11,021 nt of DNA. Origin: a bacterium. Lineage in GTDB: Bacteria; Patescibacteriota; Minisyncoccia; Moranbacterales; UBA2206. Shown here piece by piece: positions 1-5,416 of the stretch. Position 1 is the stretch's first letter, and each line of letters opens with the position of its first letter. The position numbers and the translations under genes were made by a program. Under the pieces are notes generated by a model. That model was not told where the DNA came from and did no database searches. It saw nothing but the letters and a program-made list of their open reading frames with translations. The DNA lies in assembly GCA_021779205.1 (NCBI GenBank), contig JAJYBE010000025.1, positions 1 through 11,021 on the forward strand. The letters run 5' to 3'.

Positions 1-145
1 ACACGTTTTTGAGTCAAGACCAATGATATTAAATATTTCTTGAATAATTCCATCTTCACCGAATTGCGAATATACGTTCTTTTTTGAAAATAGGTTTCAA
101 TCTTATATTGGAAGGAATTGACCCGGAGTTAATCAAAAAAATCAT
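1..145 (-). CDS. FkbM-like methyltransferase, N-terminal fragment, apparently frameshifted
   Basis: The minus strand reads NVYSQFGEDGIIQEIF followed by NIIGLDSKTC up to the window edge. The SQxGEDGII...IF..IG pattern is the N-terminal signature of a broad FkbM-like, SAM-dependent methyltransferase family, where the next residues are normally a VEFGA-type SAM-binding strand, here outside the window. That frame has no ATG, GTG or TTG after its last upstream stop. A different frame opens at ATG 145, overlapping the end of the nuclease-like gene by 17 bp, and reads MIFLINSGSIPSNIRLKPIFKK. It runs naturally into NVYSQFGEDG if one base is removed from the six-base T run at 80-85 (A run on the coding strand). 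So the gene is either frameshifted or the run is miscalled. Methyltransferases of this type often act on glycans or lipids, but no substrate can be read here. The family call is fairly safe; the start and intactness are not. Confidence 0.6.
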
Positions 146-1640
146 GATAAATTTTATCTAAGAAATTTATTGAATAAATTTCCACCCTCTTTTTCGTTAA
201 ATCATCCAAAGCATCTTTGAGGTTTAAGTGCTTATCGCTTACATGTTGGCATAGTATTTCAAATTCATAACATCCAAGTATGTAGAAATTGTCCCCTCGT
301 GTTTTCATCTTGGATTTTATTTCATTCCTAGCATATTCGTTCATTGCGAACATTTCATCTAAATATACAATAACATTGATAAATTTTTGATTTGAGTATT
401 TTACTTTTTCAACTTTTCCATCCTTGATGTGGTTTTCTTTTTTGGGAAACTTGTCTGATTCTTTGGCAATGCTCGTTAGAAAACTAGATATTCCGACTTT
501 ATTTTTGTTCTCAAGGCCTACTTTTGAGTAGTTGTCTAATTTGCGTTTTTTACACTCAATTTGAAAAATGTATTCATTGGAAACAAGCAACCAGTCGACA
601 CTTTTTACTTCCGTTTTATCTTTGTAAGTTTGCTCTGATAATAAGTTGGCCTGTGAAAATAGAGCAAGGTTATAGTGTTTTATTAAATCGCCAATATATT
701 TCTCAAATGCGTTGCCAAGCTTTTGAAATAAAATTTCCTTATCAGAACTTTCTAATTTATCCAGCAAAACATAATACATTCCTTCAAAGCAGGCATATGA
801 AAAATCAGCCAAAGAAGGTATTATAAACTTTTCATTTTCTTTTCTTGAATCGGTTTTAATTACGGGATATCTCTGCAGAGGGTTAAACTCATATTTTTTA
901 AGTAGTTTACTGGTAAGTTTATACTTTTTATTTTCTTCTTTGAACTGAGCTTGATTTATGGAAAATATTGATAAAAATTTATTTATATTATCTTCAGTAA
1001 GTAGTGGCCTCAATTGCAATATGGTGGTATGCATGTAATTATTTTTTTCAAATGAAGTAGTAAAACCCTCTGGCCTTGGACTGAAATTAGCCCAAATACA
1101 AGTACCTATCTTTAGAATATTGAAAAATTCAAGTCCAAGAAGTTTGTCGACCCTACTCTTCAGTTCTTGATCGCAATTAAAAACCTCGTTAAAAAGGTAT
1201 ACATACCTAGCAATTATCATTGAAGGAAGACGGAGATAAAACCATTGGTGATTAGTTGCTCTCAATATCCATAGCCATGCATCTTTCGATTGAGGATTCA
1301 TATGATCTAGGTCTGTTTCTAAGTTGCCGTACTGGTATGCTAAATTTATCAAGTCTAAATCGTTGAATTTAGCTGGGGAGCTAGAAGAATTTAAAATGGC
1401 TTGTTTTGCAAGAAATGGAATAAAATCTCTAGATAGCAGTATTTGATGTTTCTTTTTAGGCACTAAATGAAACTCAAGTTCTAGATTTATATTTAAGCCA
1501 GTCTGATTAATTAATAGTGAGCTAAGTTCCTGCATGGACATCAGTATTGCGATAAAATCAAAAAGTCGAACCATTCTCTGGAGTTCATCAATATATATTT
1601 TTCTTGTGGATGGTAGCGTGGAGCTTGTTTTAATCTTCAT
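129..1640 (-). CDS. Uncharacterised 503-aa protein with C-terminal PD-(D/E)XK nuclease-like core
   Basis: I do not recognise this gene by name. The C-terminal third has the layout of a PD-(D/E)XK restriction-endonuclease-like fold: a helix with LGNAFEKYIG (Glu313), a strand with VDWLL (Asp349), then QIECKKRK with Glu362 and Lys364 as the E-x-K pair. Before it, PLQRYPVI (255-261) and IIPSLADF (273-280) look like the linker seen in standalone predicted nucleases with a long helical N-terminal region. Residues 1-250 are mostly helical and carry no motif I know. There is no signal peptide or membrane segment, so it is probably cytoplasmic. A DNA-processing or defence role is plausible but inferred. 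No methyltransferase or specificity subunit lies next to it on the visible side; its neighbour is the methyltransferase-like fragment at 1-145, which overlaps its 3' end and may share its transcript. ATG 1640 has no clear Shine-Dalgarno. Confidence 0.75.
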   Translation of the reverse strand: MKIKTSSTLPSTRKIYIDELQRMVRLFDFIAILMSMQELSSLLINQTGLNINLELEFHLVPKKKHQILLSRDFIPFLAKQAILNSSSSPAKFNDLDLINLAYQYGNLETDLDHMNPQSKDAWLWILRATNHQWFYLRLPSMIIARYVYLFNEVFNCDQELKSRVDKLLGLEFFNILKIGTCIWANFSPRPEGFTTSFEKNNYMHTTILQLRPLLTEDNINKFLSIFSINQAQFKEENKKYKLTSKLLKKYEFNPLQRYPVIKTDSRKENEKFIIPSLADFSYACFEGMYYVLLDKLESSDKEILFQKLGNAFEKYIGDLIKHYNLALFSQANLLSEQTYKDKTEVKSVDWLLVSNEYIFQIECKKRKLDNYSKVGLENKNKVGISSFLTSIAKESDKFPKKENHIKDGKVEKVKYSNQKFINVIVYLDEMFAMNEYARNEIKSKMKTRGDNFYILGCYEFEILCQHVSDKHLNLKDALDDLTKKRVEIYSINFLDKIYHDFFD

Positions 1641-1679
1641 GATTTTTTTATCAGCACAAATAGATTGCTATTCACAGTA

Positions 1680-1702
1680 ATTGTACCATGAGAGCAAATC
1701 AA
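1680..1702 (-). promoter_or_regulatory. Possible extended -10 promoter for the nuclease-like gene
   Basis: On the minus strand TGG-TACAAT (plus 1680-1688) forms an extended -10, with only a poor -35 about 17 bp further upstream. Transcription would start near 1673, giving a leader of about 33 nt to ATG 1640. This is a motif match only. Confidence 0.3.
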
Positions 1703-1719
1703 GATACATAAAAATCTCG

Positions 1720-1768
1720 ACAATTATCAAACCAATGCCAGTAATTGCCTCGTTTGCTTGATAATTGT
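1720..1768. repeat. 11-bp perfect inverted repeat between divergent genes
   Basis: ACAATTATCAA (1720-1730) is exactly inverted as TTGATAATTGT (1758-1768), with 27 bp between. It sits in the divergent gap between the nuclease-like gene and the 83-aa gene, so it could be an operator or a transcribed hairpin. No T-run follows it, so it is not a usual terminator. Confidence 0.6.
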
Positions 1769-1795
1769 GGCTGGATCAGGCAAATCCGCCAGCCA
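1768..1795. repeat. GC-rich 7-bp inverted repeat abutting the 11-bp one
   Basis: TGGCTGG (1768-1774) is inverted as CCAGCCA (1789-1795), and an alternative inner pairing GGAT/ATCC is also possible. It shares its first base with the end of the preceding 11-bp inverted repeat, so the two cannot be fully formed as independent stems at that base. It lies upstream of the promoter for the 83-aa gene. It is unusually GC-rich for this region. Function unknown. Confidence 0.5.
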
Positions 1796-1835
1796 ATCAA
1801 ATGTTCGGAAGCTGTCCTGATATGCGAGCCGGGTA

Positions 1836-1864
1836 TTTACAAAAGTATAGCATTGTGCTATGCT
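1836..1864 (+). promoter_or_regulatory. Sigma70-like promoter with operator-like palindrome for the 83-aa gene
   Basis: TTTACA (1836-1841), a 17-bp spacer and TATGCT (1859-1864) form a good promoter, with a start near 1871 and a leader of about 45 nt. A perfect 6-bp palindrome, ATAGCA-TTG-TGCTAT (1847-1861), covers the spacer and the first bases of the -10. That is where a repressor could block polymerase. The promoter is a motif match; the operator role is inference. Confidence 0.5.
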
Positions 1865-1915
1865 TTTTTGTTGGTAATAGTTGTTACAAAATACAGCCAA
1901 AGAGGGAGGGGAGTT

Positions 1916-2167
1916 ATGCTAAAATTGTGGAGAGAATTGTTAATTTCTGATGTTGTCGTTCATAAGGACTCGATCAGTATCAATCTCAAGGATTCAAGCG
2001 TATCTTTTCAGATGAACAAGTGGTTTTTGAGACAGCTAGGCATCAACTGGAGACATGTCGCCAGAGGTCGCAGAATTCTCATTAAGGGAAAAGAAGGCAA
2101 CGAAGATGTTCATCTTTGGTCCGCGGACGCTCTTGATGGAATCGTCTTGATTCCTGAAAAAAAATGA
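1916..2167 (+). CDS. Orphan 83-aa cytoplasmic protein
   Basis: I do not recognise this protein. The frame is open further upstream (TTG at 1745), but the better start is ATG 1916. It is preceded by GAGGGAGGGG (1902-1911), one of the strongest Shine-Dalgarno tracts in the window, and a promoter lies at 1836-1864. The upstream extension would run through the promoter and hairpins. The 83-aa product has no signal peptide or membrane helix. It alternates short hydrophobic strands (LLISDVVV, ISINL, RILIKG, GIVLIP) with basic stretches (WRHVARGRR at 45-53), like a small beta-rich, possibly nucleic-acid-binding protein. Promoter, ribosome site and terminator make it a complete single-gene unit, which argues that it is real and expressed. 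Confidence 0.65.
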   Translation: MLKLWRELLISDVVVHKDSISINLKDSSVSFQMNKWFLRQLGINWRHVARGRRILIKGKEGNEDVHLWSADALDGIVLIPEKK

Positions 2168-2224
2168 ACCCATCAGTAGAAAACAGAAAACTCGTCTGTT
2201 CTATTGGATGGGTTTTCTGTTTTT
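2167..2224 (+). terminator. Intrinsic terminator of the 83-aa gene
   Basis: AACCCATC (2167-2174), beginning on the last base of the stop codon, pairs with GATGGGTT (2207-2214). An inner AACAG/CTGTT pair extends the stem. A T-rich tail (TTTTCTGTTTTT) follows directly. Confidence 0.7.
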
Positions 2225-2305
2225 ATATCAACTTTAGATTTAATTATTGAAATATTTTATCAAATTCAATCCATTCAAAAGTTCTAAGTTTGTTCAGTAG
2301 AGGGA

Positions 2306-2353
2306 GCCACGAAAAACTCAAGAAAAGACTGTCTTCAGTGGCAGTTTTTTCGT
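2306..2353 (+). promoter_or_regulatory. Two mutually exclusive hairpins, one terminator-like
   Basis: GCCAC (2306-2310) pairs with GTGGC (2338-2342) and is followed by AGTTTTTT, a terminator layout. ACGAAAAACT (2309-2318) also pairs with AGTTTTTTCGT (2343-2353), with one bulge. The two stems share bases 2309-2310 and cross, so they compete. This could be an attenuator or a decayed terminator; it lies just before the broken dihydrouridine synthase remnant. No known riboswitch class was recognised. Confidence 0.3.
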
Positions 2354-2360
2354 CTCGTAA

Positions 2361-2854
2361 AAGCCTCTATCTATAAAATTAAGGAAAACGCAAATCACAA
2401 AAAAATAATAAGTATTGCGAATAAATATTGTGATGAGATTGTTATTCATCTGAGAATCATCTAACAAGAATATAAGGATGTTCCAGATGCAAAGTTTGCC
2501 AGGTCATTGAGAAAAGAAATAAATTTGCCTATTGTTTATTCAGGAGATATAAATGAAAATAACTATGATAGATTTCTTAATTATTTTGACGGAGTTATGA
2601 TTAGTAGAAGCGCCATTGGTAATCCCGAGATTTTTTCAAGGATCTATAAGAATAAAAAGAAAATTAATTTTTTGAATTACCTTGAATTTGCTAGTAAATA
2701 TAAACTTCTCTTGCAACAAATAAAATTTCAAGCGATAAATTTCAATAATCGAATACCTGGAGGAGAGCGGTATATTTTAAAAATTATTAAAGCAAGAAAT
2801 ATTCAAAGATTTCGATATATTTTTGATTGGACATACAAGCATCTCCTTATTTAG
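2361..2854 (+). pseudogene. tRNA-dihydrouridine synthase (Dus), 3' half, broken
   Basis: Dus enzymes reduce uridine to dihydrouridine in tRNA D-loops using FMN and NADPH. The visible frame (2507-2854) contains LPIVYSGDIN, matching the family's iPvigNGDI, and DGVMISRSAIGNPEIF, matching DGVMIGRxxxGNPWIF, the FMN-phosphate-binding end of the TIM barrel. Homology continues upstream in the same frame as DEIVIHLR and QEYKDVPDAKFARSL, corresponding to the IHGRTR..GY...adw region, but a TAA at 2462-2464 interrupts it. Further up, KPLSIKLR (2361-2384) matches the PVSIKIR strand in another frame, so a one-base indel lies near 2384. The first half of a usual ~320-aa Dus, including the substrate and catalytic Cys region, is missing. 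TTG 2507 could still start a 115-aa peptide, but it could not be an active Dus. Confidence 0.8.
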
Positions 2855-2899
2855 AAAAGTTCTGACATTATCCAATTTTGGTCTTACGATTTAATGGAA

Positions 2900-2929
2900 G
2901 AAGTTCGAACTTCCTCCAGGCATCAGAGC
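2900..2929. repeat. GTTCGAAC palindrome and repeat unit, copy 1
   Basis: GAAGTTCGAACTTC (2900-2913) is a perfect 14-bp palindrome. Bases 2901-2929 match 3417-3445 at about 22 of 29 positions, sharing TTCG.ACTTC.TCCAGGC.T..GAGC. It lies between the dus remnant and the promoter of the small membrane protein. It could be a dispersed intergenic repeat with only two copies visible here. Confidence 0.5.
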
Positions 2930-2935
2930 GGCGAT

Positions 2936-2964
2936 TTGTAAATATCTTGCGCAAGTGATACAAT
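2936..2964 (+). promoter_or_regulatory. Promoter giving a leaderless mRNA
   Basis: TTGTAA (2936-2941), a 17-bp spacer and TACAAT (2959-2964) form a good sigma70-like promoter. The expected start, 6-7 bp past the -10, falls on or next to ATG 2971, so the small membrane protein mRNA would have no leader and no Shine-Dalgarno. Confidence 0.5.
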
Positions 2965-2970
2965 TTGCAC

Positions 2971-3279
2971 ATGACTTTATATCTATATATAGCTAGTTTA
3001 TTCGCAGGGATCTTTTTGGCAAATGCGGTTCCGCATTTTGTTCAAGGTGTTTCGGGTAATAAATTTCCTTCACCGTTTGCCAAACCTCCCGGCAAAGGAC
3101 TCTCATCTCCGACGATCAACGTGGCTTGGGCTTTGTTTAATATTCTGATTGGTTATGTGCTTTTTCAGTTGGGACAAGTAAATTCAGCTAACCCATTGTC
3201 GCTCGTTGTTTTCTTTATTGGTGTTGCCGCGATCAGTATTATAAGCAGCATCAACTTTCAGAAGAAAGAAAAAGAATGA
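2971..3279 (+). CDS. Small integral membrane protein, ~102 aa, three predicted helices
   Basis: The protein has three hydrophobic segments: IASLFAGIFLANAVPHFV near the N-terminus, VAWALFNILIGYVLFQLG in the middle, and LVVFFIGVAAISIISS near the end, with a Lys/Glu-rich tail. The loop after helix 1 carries VPHFVQGVSGNKF followed by SPFAKPPGKGLSSPTINV, a pattern I recognise from a family of ~100-aa uncharacterised bacterial membrane proteins (NxVPHFvqGisGnrFpsPFa). No biochemical role is known to me. ATG 2971 is preferred over TTG 2965, because a promoter ends at 2964 and 2965 would fall before the transcript start. It is convergent with the Nudix gene, with a shared hairpin between them. Confidence 0.8.
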   Translation: MTLYLYIASLFAGIFLANAVPHFVQGVSGNKFPSPFAKPPGKGLSSPTINVAWALFNILIGYVLFQLGQVNSANPLSLVVFFIGVAAISIISSINFQKKEKE

Positions 3280-3416
3280 TTGATATTGATATGGCGTGTC
3301 ATTTGTGCTCAGGTCTGTCAGTACGATGCTTTTTATGAAATAAAGCTGGCGAGATTTACGCACGAAAACCGCACGATTAGCTAGTTCAAAAAAAGAGACT
3401 CTTATTTTTTGAAGCG

Positions 3417-3505
3417 CGGTTCGGACTTCTTCCAGGCTTTGGAGCTAGTGAAAATAAGGCTAAAATACGCCTTACTTTTTATTACCCCAAAATGGAGTTC
3501 GAACC
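3417..3505. repeat. Small element with inverted ends around a hairpin; repeat copy 2
   Basis: Bases 3417-3445 are the second copy of the unit at 2901-2929. GGTTCGGACTTC (3419-3430) is inverted at the other end as GGAGTTCGAACC (3494-3505), 10 of 12 matching, with the 3455-3474 hairpin in the middle. The layout resembles a REP- or MITE-like palindromic unit placed against the Nudix stop codon. Copy number elsewhere is unknown. Confidence 0.4.
3455..3480. terminator. Probable bidirectional terminator between convergent genes
   Basis: TAAGGC (3455-3460), an 8-base loop and GCCTTA (3469-3474) are followed by CTTTTT on the plus strand and by TTTTC shortly after on the minus strand. It sits downstream of both the small membrane protein (+) and the Nudix gene (-). 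Confidence 0.5.
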
Positions 3506-4107
3506 TATGCAAGAAGTTTACTGCCGTATTTTTCAATAAAATAGCGAACAGGATATACGAGTTCTTTTTGCAATGCTTCTTCAAGAGTAAGCCAGGTTGG
3601 TCTTAATCCTTCATCGTTTATCTTTATTTCGCCAATGTTTTTCACATGAGCTGTATAAAGATGCCACCTATGGTTATCTGCTCCTCTGCTACATTGATCA
3701 CCGATAACATCTTCTTCTGAAAAAAGTTTAACAGCGTTAATTTTTATACCCGTTTCTTCTTCCAGTTCTCTTATCGCTGCCATTTCAGCTTTTTCGCCAG
3801 TATCTAGGTGTCCTGCTGGTATGGCGAATGCAAATGGATAATTGGTTCGTTCAAAAAATAAAGCTTCGTTATCTTCATTAAAGACAAAAATACCCACACT
3901 TTCATGCCAATATTCTTTTGTTACTTCATCTATCCACCAGGTAGTCTTTGGATCAACAACAATAAGGCGAGGTGATTTAGCGCTACATTTATTGCAAAGA
4001 TAAAATGTTTTTTCTCCCTCAAAGATTCGATGAATATCTTCAGAATAACATTCTTGGCAATATTGATGATATTCTCCGTCTGTAGGTAAGGGAAAGTTTA
4101 TTTTCAT
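3505..4107 (-). CDS. Nudix hydrolase with N-terminal zinc ribbon
   Basis: Nudix enzymes cleave a nucleoside diphosphate linked to another group, needing Mg or Mn bound by the Nudix helix. The complete box Gx5Ex7REUxEExGU is present at residues 99-121, from GHLDTGE to RELEEETGI, with the metal-binding Glu residues at 114, 117 and 118. In front of it are two Cys pairs, C17-x2-C20 and C38-x2-C41, a zinc-ribbon layout as in NudC-like (NADH pyrophosphatase) proteins. The NudC SQPWPFPxS motif is not visible, so NADH specificity cannot be claimed; NDP-sugars, dinucleotides or oxidised nucleotides are also possible. At 200 aa it is complete and cytoplasmic. ATG 4107 lies about 20 nt past the predicted start from the promoter at 4134-4162. 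It ends in LLA-stop next to the GTTCGAAC repeat. Confidence 0.9.
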   Translation of the reverse strand: MKINFPLPTDGEYHQYCQECYSEDIHRIFEGEKTFYLCNKCSAKSPRLIVVDPKTTWWIDEVTKEYWHESVGIFVFNEDNEALFFERTNYPFAFAIPAGHLDTGEKAEMAAIRELEEETGIKINAVKLFSEEDVIGDQCSRGADNHRWHLYTAHVKNIGEIKINDEGLRPTWLTLEEALQKELVYPVRYFIEKYGSKLLA

Positions 4108-4133
4108 AGTTTTTTATTGAAGATTGTATTTTT

Positions 4134-4162
4134 ATTAAACTCGTGTTATTGTTTTTTGTCAA
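4134..4162 (-). promoter_or_regulatory. Sigma70-like promoter for the Nudix gene
   Basis: On the minus strand TTGACA (plus 4157-4162), a 17-bp spacer and TTTAAT (plus 4134-4139). The -35 is perfect, and the leader would be about 20 nt. Confidence 0.5.
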
Positions 4163-4200
4163 AGGTTTATGGGAAATTTTTGATAAGTTTTAAAAAAATA

Positions 4201-4221
4201 TTTTATCCAAGGAGGATAAAA
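4201..4221 (+). promoter_or_regulatory. Perfect Shine-Dalgarno inside a hairpin
   Basis: TTTTATCC (4201-4208) and GGATAAAA (4214-4221) form a perfect 8-bp inverted repeat with loop AAGGA. The Shine-Dalgarno AAGGAGG (4209-4215) spans the loop and the first stem bases and lies 6 nt before ATG 4222. Folding would hide the site and melting would expose it. The ATG reads only four codons before TAA, so the hairpin probably controlled the now broken peptidase gene. Confidence 0.5.
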
Positions 4222-4578
4222 ATGAAAGTTTTTTAAACAGACTGCAAAGAGTGGGAGGGTTATAAAGCTTGCTGCAAGCAGAAGCCAGGAATGACGGAGC
4301 GGTATGAAGAAGTGTTTGAAAAATTTGATTACGATCACAAGCCGAGACTGGAAATTAAAAAGATGCAAAAGCGCTGGGGTAGCTATACCCGGGGCAGAAG
4401 CATTATTCTTAATCCGCTTCTAATTCATGCCTCTAAAGATTGTATTGATTATGTGATTGCCCATGGATTATGCCATATGAAGCATAAAAATCATGACAAG
4501 CAATTTTATAAGTTATTGGGCGCTAAATATCCAAAATGGGAGAAAGTGAAGGAAAAGCTGGAATTGAGGCTGTCATAG
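4222..4578 (+). pseudogene. YgjP/DUF45-type (M48-like) metallopeptidase remnant, catalytic Glu lost
   Basis: From ATG 4291 the 95-aa frame matches the C-terminal half of YgjP-like, WGSC-motif metallopeptidases: KKMQKRWGSY (family rWGSC), SIILNPLLIHA, then IDYVIAHGLCHMKHKNH and YPKWEKVKEKLE. In the family the last core is YVIxHELcHlkh.nH, an HExxH zinc site plus a third His. Here both zinc His (58, 62) and His68 remain, but the catalytic Glu is Gly59 and the WGSC Cys is Tyr32. A strong Shine-Dalgarno and ATG 4222 are in the same frame, but TAA at 4234-4236 stops translation after MKVF. The codons after that stop (KEWEGYKACCKQK) still resemble the family. The usual N-terminal domain of a ~230-aa YgjP is absent. 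A dead or non-proteolytic short protein from ATG 4291 is possible, but decay is simpler. Confidence 0.7.
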
Positions 4579-4658
4579 AGAGATGGTCATATTTTGGATG
4601 GCATATAAATTTATTTTAAATCCAAGAATGGCTTTGGTCCGTCAGCGCGTTTGCGTAT

Positions 4659-4687
4659 TTGACAAGAATGTGATGTTTATATAATAT
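4659..4687 (+). promoter_or_regulatory. Promoter of the membrane protein/XRE pair
   Basis: TTGACA (4659-4664) with TAATAT at 4682-4687 (17-bp spacer) or TATAAT at 4680-4685 (15-bp spacer). The leader to ATG 4726 would be about 30 nt, AT-rich and without a Shine-Dalgarno. Confidence 0.55.
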
Positions 4688-4725
4688 AAAGTTGTAATAA
4701 TATAACAATTTAATAAGCAAAATAT

Positions 4726-5151
4726 ATGCTTGCAAAAACAGAGTGGTTTCGAAAAAGAAAATATGGTGGCTGGGGGTTGACTCCTTGCACATGGCAAGGA
4801 TGGCTGTATGTTGGAGTTTTTGTTGTTGCAATATCGCTTGTTCAGTCGTTTTCTTTTTCTAACGATTTGGTAAAAAATGGAGTCACTATTATTTTAATTG
4901 CGCTTTTTATTGGGGATATTTTAAGGATTATGGCAACATTAAAAGAAGATGAATTGGAGGAAAAAAATGAAGCAATAGCAGAAAGAAATGCTTCTTGGGC
5001 AATGGTTTTCGTTTTAGCTATAGGAATTATTTATCAAATAAGTTTTAATAATCTCAAGGGTGTCTTTGCGGTCGATCCTTTTTTGATAGGAACTTTAGTT
5101 GCGGGATTTATGGCAAAAGGCATATCGTATTTTATTCTTGAAAAGAAATAA
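4726..5151 (+). CDS. DUF2178-like four-helix membrane protein
   Basis: The 141-aa protein begins with a basic [18 protein letters not shown] segment, characteristic of small membrane proteins encoded beside short XRE regulators. Four hydrophobic stretches follow, at about 25-43, 52-70, 91-107 and 118-137. Helices 2 and 3 are separated by a charged, probably cytoplasmic loop rich in Glu and Lys ([16 protein letters not shown], 73-88), corresponding to the DER...kA loop of DUF2178-type proteins. The role of the family is not established; its constant pairing with an HTH protein suggests a signalling or stress-related module. The downstream XRE gene starts 2 bp after its stop, so the two are almost certainly co-transcribed and probably translationally coupled. 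Confidence 0.8.
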   Translation: MLAKTEWFRKRKYGGWGLTPCTWQGWLYVGVFVVAISLVQSFSFSNDLVKNGVTIILIALFIGDILRIMATLKEDELEEKNEAIAERNASWAMVFVLAIGIIYQISFNNLKGVFAVDPFLIGTLVAGFMAKGISYFILEKK

Positions 5152-5153
5152 GT

Positions 5154-5345
5154 ATGGATAATCATATAAAAGAGCTTCGCGCTAGGTATAATTTAACGCA
5201 AGACGGTCTTGCTAAAAAAGTAAGTGTCAGGAGAGAAACAATTTTGTTCATAGAAAAAGGCAAATATAATCCTTCTTTGAAACTGGCTTATGAAATAGCA
5301 AAAGCGCTTAGCAGCAAGATTGAAGATGTTTTTATTTTAGAATAA
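5154..5345 (+). CDS. Short XRE-family transcriptional regulator
   Basis: This 63-aa protein is essentially one Cro/CI-type helix-turn-helix domain: [20 protein letters not shown] covers helices 1-2, and [18 protein letters not shown] covers the recognition helix and turn (about 25-42). The end, [13 protein letters not shown], is the typical close of small YozG-like regulators with no sensor domain. Such proteins bind DNA as dimers and often repress their own operon. It follows the membrane protein by 2 bp, so the membrane partner may be its target or may control it. A perfect operator was not identified at the promoter. Confidence 0.9.
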   Translation: MDNHIKELRARYNLTQDGLAKKVSVRRETILFIEKGKYNPSLKLAYEIAKALSSKIEDVFILE

Positions 5346-5372
5346 CTAAAAAGATGTAGAAAATTAAGATAT

Positions 5373-5389
5373 CGGCGTGATGAATGCCG
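5373..5389 (+). terminator. Weak hairpin after the XRE gene
   Basis: CGGC (5373-5376) pairs with GCCG (5386-5389), extendable by a G-T and a T-A pair around loop GATGA. It is followed by TTGTTGT rather than a clean T-run. It may be a weak terminator or part of the leader of the HD-domain gene. Confidence 0.25.
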
Positions 5390-5416
5390 TTGTTGTAATA
5401 ATTAAAACGCAAGTTT

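Noticed and set aside
1745..1915. Longer version of the 83-aa gene starting at TTG 1745
   Set aside because: It would translate the inverted repeats and the promoter at 1836-1864. ATG 1916 has a strong Shine-Dalgarno and the best local context.
1765..1950. 61-aa open frame overlapping the 83-aa gene start
   Set aside because: It is out of frame with the supported gene, has no ribosome site, and covers promoter and hairpins.
3276..3338. 20-codon frame (MIDIDMACHLC...) overlapping the end of the small membrane protein by ATGA
   Set aside because: It has a coupling-like overlap and a CxxC, but it is too short and unsupported to call.
3385..3411. A-run/T-run near-palindrome (AAAGAG...CTCTT)
   Set aside because: The stem is imperfect and simple-sequence; the better terminator candidate for the convergent pair is 3455-3480.
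3402..3606. Opposing 60- and 65-aa frames over the Nudix 3' end
   Set aside because: They lie on the inverted repeat and hairpin and overlap the well-supported Nudix gene.
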